Notes under the pieces: generated by a model
Told to the model about the DNA's origin: nothing
Seen by the model: only the letters and a program-made list of their open reading frames with translations
Database searches by the model: none
Translations under genes and position numbers: made by a program
Part shown: positions 57,517 to 64,000 of the stretch, piece by piece
Position numbering within the stretch: the first letter of the stretch is position 1
Layout: the number at the start of each line of letters is the position of its first letter
Source of the DNA: Turritopsis dohrnii
Lineage: Eukaryota; Cnidaria; Hydrozoa; Anthoathecata; Oceaniidae
Direction: 5' to 3'
DNA length: 64,000 bases
Assembly (NCBI GenBank): GCA_027922465.2
Contig: BQMF02000026.1
Coordinates: 868,001 to 932,000 of the forward strand

Positions 57517-58319
57517 GTTTATTCTAATTCCTGAAAATATATAGTGAATGGATAAACAAACAATAATCATGACCTTTGAACACTGATCATTTTGGTACTG
57601 GTTCTAACAAAGGCAATAGATTAACCATGCCATAGACCTGATTATATACATTGGGATAAGTTTCGGGTGATGGTATAAAGACGACAGTGAGAGCAAAAAT
57701 AGGAACTAAGAGATAATATTTGGTCACACTTTAAAATTCACTTATACAACATAATACATAATACAACATAATACATGATTTTGCTTTTATTTAAGTCTGT
57801 CATCTACTTTTATTCCAGAGCAATGGAGTATGTGAAAAATCAAGTGGCGTTTTGTTTTTACCTGAGTGACTAACTCATACATCTGCAGCAGAATGAATGA
57901 ATGAAAACAAACATGATGGATGAAAGTCATTACCACAAAATACTATAAATGGATATAAAATAAATACTTTTAAATACTTTTATTATTTGAACCTATTTTA
58001 GGTCCCAAGTCTTTTCATGTGGCACTTTTTTAATGGTTCATATGTTATTCATGAGAAAGAGTGTTCTAAAAAATATTTTATGCAATAAACTTACTTTTAT
58101 ACATTTTAAAATTCATTTTACTGTATATATATAGGTCTACATCAGTTTCCGTAACTGTAATTTTTATTGTAACCGCATTTTATCAAACACAGAATAATAT
58201 ATTTTTTTTAAATGTTGTTACTGCTCAAAGTAGCATTTATGGGTATTTCTAGCCATTGTCTGATGTTGGGGGTGGAGTGGGATGATGCAGGCAACTCGTA
58301 ATTTTTAGTGATTTAAATT
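57517..58319. other. Intergenic, nothing recognised
   Basis: AT-rich 5' flank of the CFAP418 gene up to the LINE nest; should include its promoter. No repeat ends or domains were recognised. Confidence 0.5.
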
Positions 58320-58975
58320 ATCACATTCATTGAGATTTGTGTGATGGAAATCAGACATTCATGGTGACTGTGCATTTCACAACTGTAATGTTGATGGTCA
58401 ATGAGTCAGTGATTTTCATGTTGCAAAAGACCTTGTCATTACCAATGCTCAGTTTGTAAAGAAGGATGATCTCTTGATTAATTTTGAATCTGGTGGTAAT
58501 TCAAGTCAGATCAATTACATTCTTAACAAAAGGCATGATTTTAAATATTTAATGATGTCAAGAGCATTAGAAAAAGACTTAAAGATAATCTTTTGAGTAT
58601 AACTGAAAGTGTATGTGGATGGTCAAAGAATGGCTAATGGCCATGGGAGTAAACAAGAAGAGGTGTCTTTACCAAGCTGTGGAAGAAAGGCAAATGGCAA
58701 AGAAGAGTATCAAAGAGAAAAGTGTACTGCAAACCATGTGGAAACAACATTATGAATCGTTGTTGAACATCAAGTTCCCTTGGGATCTAGATAAACTGCC
58801 ACCAACCCAGGGTCAACCAAGTCTCCTAACGGATGATGTGGTTTTTCATCCAGTTAAGAAGATGAAGCATGGAAAGGTTCCAGGTCCTTCAGGTTTTACC
58901 GTTGATATGCTGTTGACTGCATCAATATCGTAAAAAACTGATTTCAACTCTTGTAAATAAAATTAATAAGGATAC
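58320..58975 (+). pseudogene. LINE A, first part (endonuclease end to RT start)
   Basis: Degraded plus-strand frames read FHVAKDLVITNAQF, ESGGNSSQINYILNKRHDF (end of the apurinic-type endonuclease) and HGKVPGPSGFTVDMLL (start of the RT). Continued at 62190-63360 after a 3.2-kb interruption. Confidence 0.7.
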
Positions 58976-58984
58976 TGATGCAAT

Positions 58985-61900
58985 ATTTATCATCAGGCAG
59001 CTTTTTTTATTATTGAGGTTCACTATTTCCAAGGCTACAAATGGTCACTACTAAGCAAGGTGTTTATAAAGTAGGAAAAACAGAGCGAATACGGAAGGAA
59101 TATCTTGTGTTTCGCTTGAATGCTTTTGATGCAGGGATGAGAGAAGAGAGCTCAGTTGAATATTTTCCATAGAAGTATATAAAAGAGGCAAAGAGAAGCC
59201 ACAGATCTGCGATGGGAGAGTGTGTCAAGTTTACTTACAAGTTTATCACCAATAGCATTACAGATACAATTCTGAATACAATCTAAAAGATTAAGAGAGC
59301 CTGAGGGTGTACCACCCCAAATGTGGCAGCAATACTCAATACAAGGCTGAATAGTAGATTTATAGAGGTAAAGAATGGTATCAGGGCTGAGGTATACTCT
59401 CGCATGAAGAAGGGATCCCACCTTCATTGAGGCTGACTTAGCAATTGCCTCAATGTAAGAACGCCAGGATAAGTCCTGTGAAAAAGTGATGCCGAGGAGA
59501 CGAAAGGAGTTGTTTTCTTCCAACTGGGTCCCATTCATTGAAACTGATGGTAAAAAGGGATCTTTAGTATGATTTACAGAAAGAAGTTTGGTTTTTGTGG
59601 AATTGAATGTGACCAACCATTTCTCTCCCCACTCAACTACAGATTGCAGATCAAGCTCAATCTCGTCTGCTATTTCTACCTGGTTGAACAAATCTGATTT
59701 TGGAACCCAGGAATAGATGGTTGAATCATCAGCATAGATGACAGGCTTGGAAATAATGTCATCAGGCAGATCATTGGTAAAAAGAAGAAAAAGGGTTGGC
59801 CCAAGGACAGAACCTTGGGGAACTCCTGCATTGATGGAATGTGTCGATGATGATTGCCCATCTAAAACAACCTTAAGCCTACGATTACTAGGGAAGGAAC
59901 GAATGATCTCATAATGGGAACCCTTAACTCCATATGCAGCAAGCTTTTTCAAAAGACCATGAATGCCAGACTTTATCAAATGCCTTGGATATGTCAAGAG
60001 CAACAGCTTATCTAATGATTCTATCAGTTATCACTGTAAAGAGGTCAGCAGTTGAGCGTTGGGAGCGAAAGGGCCAGTAGCCTTAGAAGCATCAAGATTT
60101 GAAATAATGGAAGATTTTTTAGCTGGTGTGATACAGCAGCTATCCAGTACTTTATTAGTCCTCAAGGGAAATTCAGGAACAGCATGACCAGAGTCATCAA
60201 GAGTAGAGTTAGTACTGGAAAGATTAGAGAAGAGTTCAGCTTTATCCTTAGATGATGATAAAACTTCTGGACCATTGAAAACGGGAGGAATAGATGACCT
60301 TTTATTGCTGGTGACACCTTTAATGATGCGCCAAAAATCTCGAGAGCCAATTTTTTGTGAGGAGATAGGATTATGAGTTTCTTGTTGATTATGTAGACTT
60401 TGCAATTTTTTGTGAGGAGATAGGATTATGAGTTTCTTGTTGATTATGTAGACTTTGCTCCATGACTGGTCAAAAAAGTGGCTACTTAGTTTCAACACAG
60501 AGAAGTGTCACGTACTCAGCTTCGGTAAGTTCGAGAATATTAAACACACCCACAGATATAAACTCGACGATAAAGAACTTGAGCACGTCTTCGATGAGAA
60601 AGACCTTGGTGTGACGCTAGATCCCGACCTTAAATTTCAAGATCACATGAGTTTAAAAATAAACAAAGCAAACACAATGGTTGGGGTCATTCGTAGAAGC
60701 TTTGATTTTCTTGATGGTCCACTGTTTAAATTATACACCGCAATGGTTAGACCACACCTGGAATATTGCCAATCAGTATGGGCTCCACACTTGCAAAAGG
60801 ACATAGACAAAATCGAAAGTGTTCAGCGGAGAGCAACAAAGTTAATTGATGGTATGAAAGATCTTAGCTACCCCGAAAGATTGAAAAAACTTGATCTTCC
60901 AACACTTCTTTTTAGACGCTACAGAGGAGACATGATTGAGATCTATAAGCATTTTCATGTGTACGATAATTGGTCTCTTTCAGTAAAGTTTAGACCACGA
61001 CTGAAAAAAGGCCGAAAACACAATTTTCAACTGGAATGCTGTTTTGCAAAAGATGGTGTTAGAGGCATCCAGCAAAATTCCTTCTATTACCGGTCGTTGA
61101 AAACATGGAACAGCTTGCCAAGATACGTTGTAAATGCTGAAACACTAAACAGCTTCAAGAACAATTTAGACGCATATTGGGCTGATCACCCGCAAAGATT
61201 TGATCACAAATTACACAAGAACGATTCGTAGAGGCTTGTATTGCCTGAGAATTTGTAATACTGAAATAATAATAATAATAATAATAATTATTAATGACAG
61301 ATTGGCAGTGATTTCGTGATTGGATGAAAAGAATCTTATTATGAGAAGACTTCTCATGTTGATACTGATGAAAGTAAAGATTTCTGTGAGCAATTGCTGA
61401 AGCACAAGCAGGTGAGAACCAGGGAGAGGAGTGAGGTTTAACACAAAATTTTCTACTGGAGATAAATGCCTCAATACCAGATATAAGCCATGATGTGAGT
61501 TCCTCTGCACATTTTTCAACTGGATTTGAAAACACATTGGACCAGAGGACATTGCGAAGAAAGTCACAAAAATTATCCCATTCACCATGTTCATAACTGA
61601 AGAGTGTGCAATGAAAAGGAGATTCAGAAGCAGCTTTGCGACAGAAACTACGCCATGGTCAGAGTTGGAAAGAGGAGCTTCACTAGATGCTTTACAGATA
61701 TCAGGATTTGATGTTAAAAAGAGATCAAGTAGAGATGGAGATTGACCATCGCGATCAGGAAAGCGGGTTAGGGAAGTCAATGATTTAGTGAAGAGATTGA
61801 GATAGGGCAAAATTAAGAGTATGAGTGAGAGATTCCATTTGAGAATTTGAGCCATTTTTCATGATGAACATTGAAGTCACCAAAAATAAATATGTTGGCA

Positions 61901-62130
61901 CTGTGATGAATTGATAGGGCCTTGTCAATACTCTTAGATATAGAGTCTATAACAGAACAGTCTTGGGATGATGAAGATCGATAAAGAAAGAACAGATAGG
62001 TTGTTGAATGGAGCAACGAAAGACGAAAGCACATGTATGACAAATCTGGATCCTCCAGATCACTTACATGAGTAATAGGTAAACTGTCCCGAAGGTATAC
62101 ACCAAGGCCATGCATGTGAACACATACAAC
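58985..62130 (-). pseudogene. LINE B, interrupted and frameshifted
   Basis: Minus strand. Endonuclease part at 62115-61256 (FIFGDFNVHHEKWL, then SDHGVVSVAKLL); RT part at 60440-59152 (SKATGP, a frameshifted motif A, GVPQGSVLGPTLFLLFTNDL, VIYADDSTIY, LGITFSQDLSWRSYI, IWGGTPSG). Motif A (LDISKAFDKVW) falls in a different frame from the rest, so it is dead. LINE C interrupts it at about 60458-61290. Confidence 0.85.
60458..61290 (+). mobile_element. LINE C, 5'-truncated, inserted in LINE B
   Basis: One open plus-strand frame (60455-61231) encodes the RT C-terminus: WLLSFNTEKCHVLSFGK, KDLGVTLDPDLKFQDHMS, PHLEYCQSVWAPHLQKDI, ESVQRRATKLIDG, SLKTWNSLPRYVVNAETL. It ends with a stop and an (AAT)n tail at 61264-61290. 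It is intact over its length, so it is younger than LINE B. A direct repeat of about 55 bp (60349-60458) sits at its 5' junction. Confidence 0.85.
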
Positions 62131-62189
62131 AGCTAGACAAACAGTTCAGTGTCCTAGCTTAGAAACAAAGTAAACTTGAGTTTACCTCT

Positions 62190-63360
62190 AACTAAGCCAC
62201 TGACAAAGATGGAGTTCGAGGCTGGCCAGTAGGAAGATCCTACCTACTCCACAAGAAGGCAGAAGGAAATGATTGATGCTGTTCTTTCTAAACAAAATTA
62301 AAAATTTGTACAAAGCTTTTGTTGACCTTGAGAAAGCATATGACAGGATCTTGTTGATGTTCCAGAATCGCTGATTGATGCAACGAAAGCAATCTACAGT
62401 TACACTCTAGGGTAACTCATTCAGTGATGTTCTTGGTGCCAGCCCTGGATTTTACAAAATGTCAGTGTTGAGCCTTCTTTTGTTTTTTATTGTCATGGAG
62501 GTATTGTCAAGAAGTTTCAGAACAAGCTGTCCTTGGGCGCTGTTATAGTGCAGATCATTTGGGTGTATATATATATAATAGTTGCTATCATGTTATAAAA
62601 TTTGAAAAAGAAAATTAGGCTGGGGGAGATAATCTGAAAGGAAAGGGTGTTCATGTCAACTTGAGAAAAACAAAAATTTTGATTTGTGGCAAGGGCAATG
62701 ACTAGTTGAAGCCTTGTAAACACCCATGTGGCGACTTGGGCTGAAAGGTATTGCTACTTACTCAATTTGGTGTGTGGGCTGTGAACTCTGGGTTTACAAA
62801 ATATTTATCCAAGAGAAACTTGCTGATCAAAACTTAAGATGCCCTAGATGTTTGGGTACAGCAATGTCCATCGATGGCAGGGCACTCAATAATGTGATAA
62901 GTAAGTGGTCATTGTTGAGTCATTATGCTATCTTGGCGATATGGTATGTCCAAATGCTGGTTGTGAACTGAGTACAATCACATAGAGTCATACAGCTTGG
63001 GGTAAATTTCGAAAACTCTTCACCCTACTTACTTGAAACAATATCCTTGATTAAACTTTGCAGAGTTCTTAATAGTTGTCAGATCATCCATGCTACATGC
63101 TAGTGAATGCTAGGCACCAAATGTGAAAGATGTTCAAAGGCTTGGGAAATGACTGTGCCATGATGATTTATAGCATGAAGTTTGCTGAAAGGATAAGTTC
63201 ACCCTCTCTTTGTGAAAGATCCACACATTCATTTCATTCATTCGTTATTGGCCATATGCAGTGCAACAATGATCGAGCTGCATGGGATTATGGATGACCG
63301 TACTGATTAGAAAACCATGAGGAGCCCAACCTGTGCTAGATGTGGACTAGTGGCTCAAAA
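62190..63360 (+). pseudogene. LINE A, second part (RT core and C-terminal zinc motif)
   Basis: Plus-strand broken frames: FVDLEKAYDRI (RT motif A), SVLSLLLFFIVMEVLSR, VHVNLRKTKILICGKG, then the Cys-rich CVGCELWVYKIF..LRCPRCLG typical of this endonuclease-RT type. Stops and frameshifts throughout. Confidence 0.75.
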
Positions 63361-64000
63361 TGGATATACAGTGAGAGGAAATAACAATATAATTTGATAA
63401 AACATGTATAAGATATATATTTCGAAATGTTCTTAAGACACTATTAACATTACCTATGTTCTGAGATGCATTAACGGAAGTTCAATTAAAAACTTCGAGA
63501 ACTATATACTTCGAAATTTTGGAATCAAGAATAAACACACAAAACAAGATGATACGAGTATTGAAAGGTGAAATAGGAAGCTGCCCGGTCCTCTTTTTAT
63601 TTTCAAGGAGCATTAACATTTAAAAATTTACCAAGTGCAATTCAAATTGAAAAAAAGACTTCTCAAAATTTAGGATTTTATTAAATAAATTGTAACTGTG
63701 GAATATCATCTTGATACTTTTTTAAAACATATTTTACGTAATAACATTTATTCTATATTTAACAGGTCTTCTTGGAAAGCAGTTATATAGTTATATATTA
63801 TACGACTGAAAGAATCATCCTGTATAAACATTTGATAATAATAATAATAACAATAATAATTTTGAGATTTTTATTTTCCCTTTTTGGTTTGACATTAGAA
63901 TCGCGCAATCTCCGCATAAAATACAATGAATTAAGCAGAATCGGTTACATTGATTACTCATTGTTGAAGGTCTGTCTTGCCAAGTCTAATTAAAACAAAA
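63361..64000. other. Right edge, nothing recognised
   Basis: AT-rich sequence with an (ATA)n microsatellite at about 63835-63860; no gene or element end was recognised. Confidence 0.5.

Noticed and set aside
1..64000. tRNA, rRNA or viral genes
   Set aside because: No cloverleaf with a clear A/B box, rRNA core or viral structural or replication gene was recognised by reading; the reverse transcriptases present are non-LTR type without integrase or envelope.

Overview
The window is nuclear DNA of an animal. It is AT-rich, its genes are split by GT-AG introns, and mobile-element debris is dense. The gene families (secreted vWA/TSP1 proteins, NXPE-type PC-esterase, secreted phospholipase A2, ZNFX1-type helicase, CFAP418, SCCPDH-type oxidoreductase) and the transposon mix fit a marine invertebrate, most likely a cnidarian. 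That placement is an inference from families and style, not from a diagnostic marker. Gene structures were built by hand by finding splice sites and checking that reading phase carries across every junction.

Layout. 1-15.1 kb (minus strand): two tandem paralogues for secreted TSP1/von Willebrand A proteins. One is complete (13 exons, 937 aa, 10102-15056). The other has fewer N-terminal domains and runs off the left edge (1-2114). Three head-to-tail non-autonomous Helitrons (6847-9378) lie between them. 18.0-28.7 kb (minus): a saccharopine-dehydrogenase-like oxidoreductase gene whose introns are filled with transposons, and in which one conserved internal exon could not be found. 29-30.4 kb: a poly-C element and AT-rich repeats. 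30.9-39.2 kb (minus): the most interesting gene, a ZNFX1-type RNA helicase with cold-shock-like domains before the helicase and two PARP catalytic domains after the NFX1 zinc fingers (at least 2,101 aa; first exon not found). 39.2-44.3 kb: nested DNA transposons, including an element with 14 copies of CCGGCCGG. 44.9-47.5 kb (plus): a complete five-exon NXPE-family gene (518 aa). 47.7-48.3 kb (minus): a complete two-exon secreted phospholipase A2 gene (138 aa). 48.9-56.3 kb: TA-flanked MITEs and a minisatellite. 56.7-57.5 kb (minus): four exons of a CFAP418 (C8orf37) orthologue. 58.3-63.4 kb: three non-LTR retrotransposons nested inside one another.

No operon-like organisation, CRISPR array, rRNA or tRNA was recognised. 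The host genes appear functionally unrelated, except that the two vWA genes are a tandem duplication. Splice models are predictions from sequence alone; transcripts could shift individual exons.
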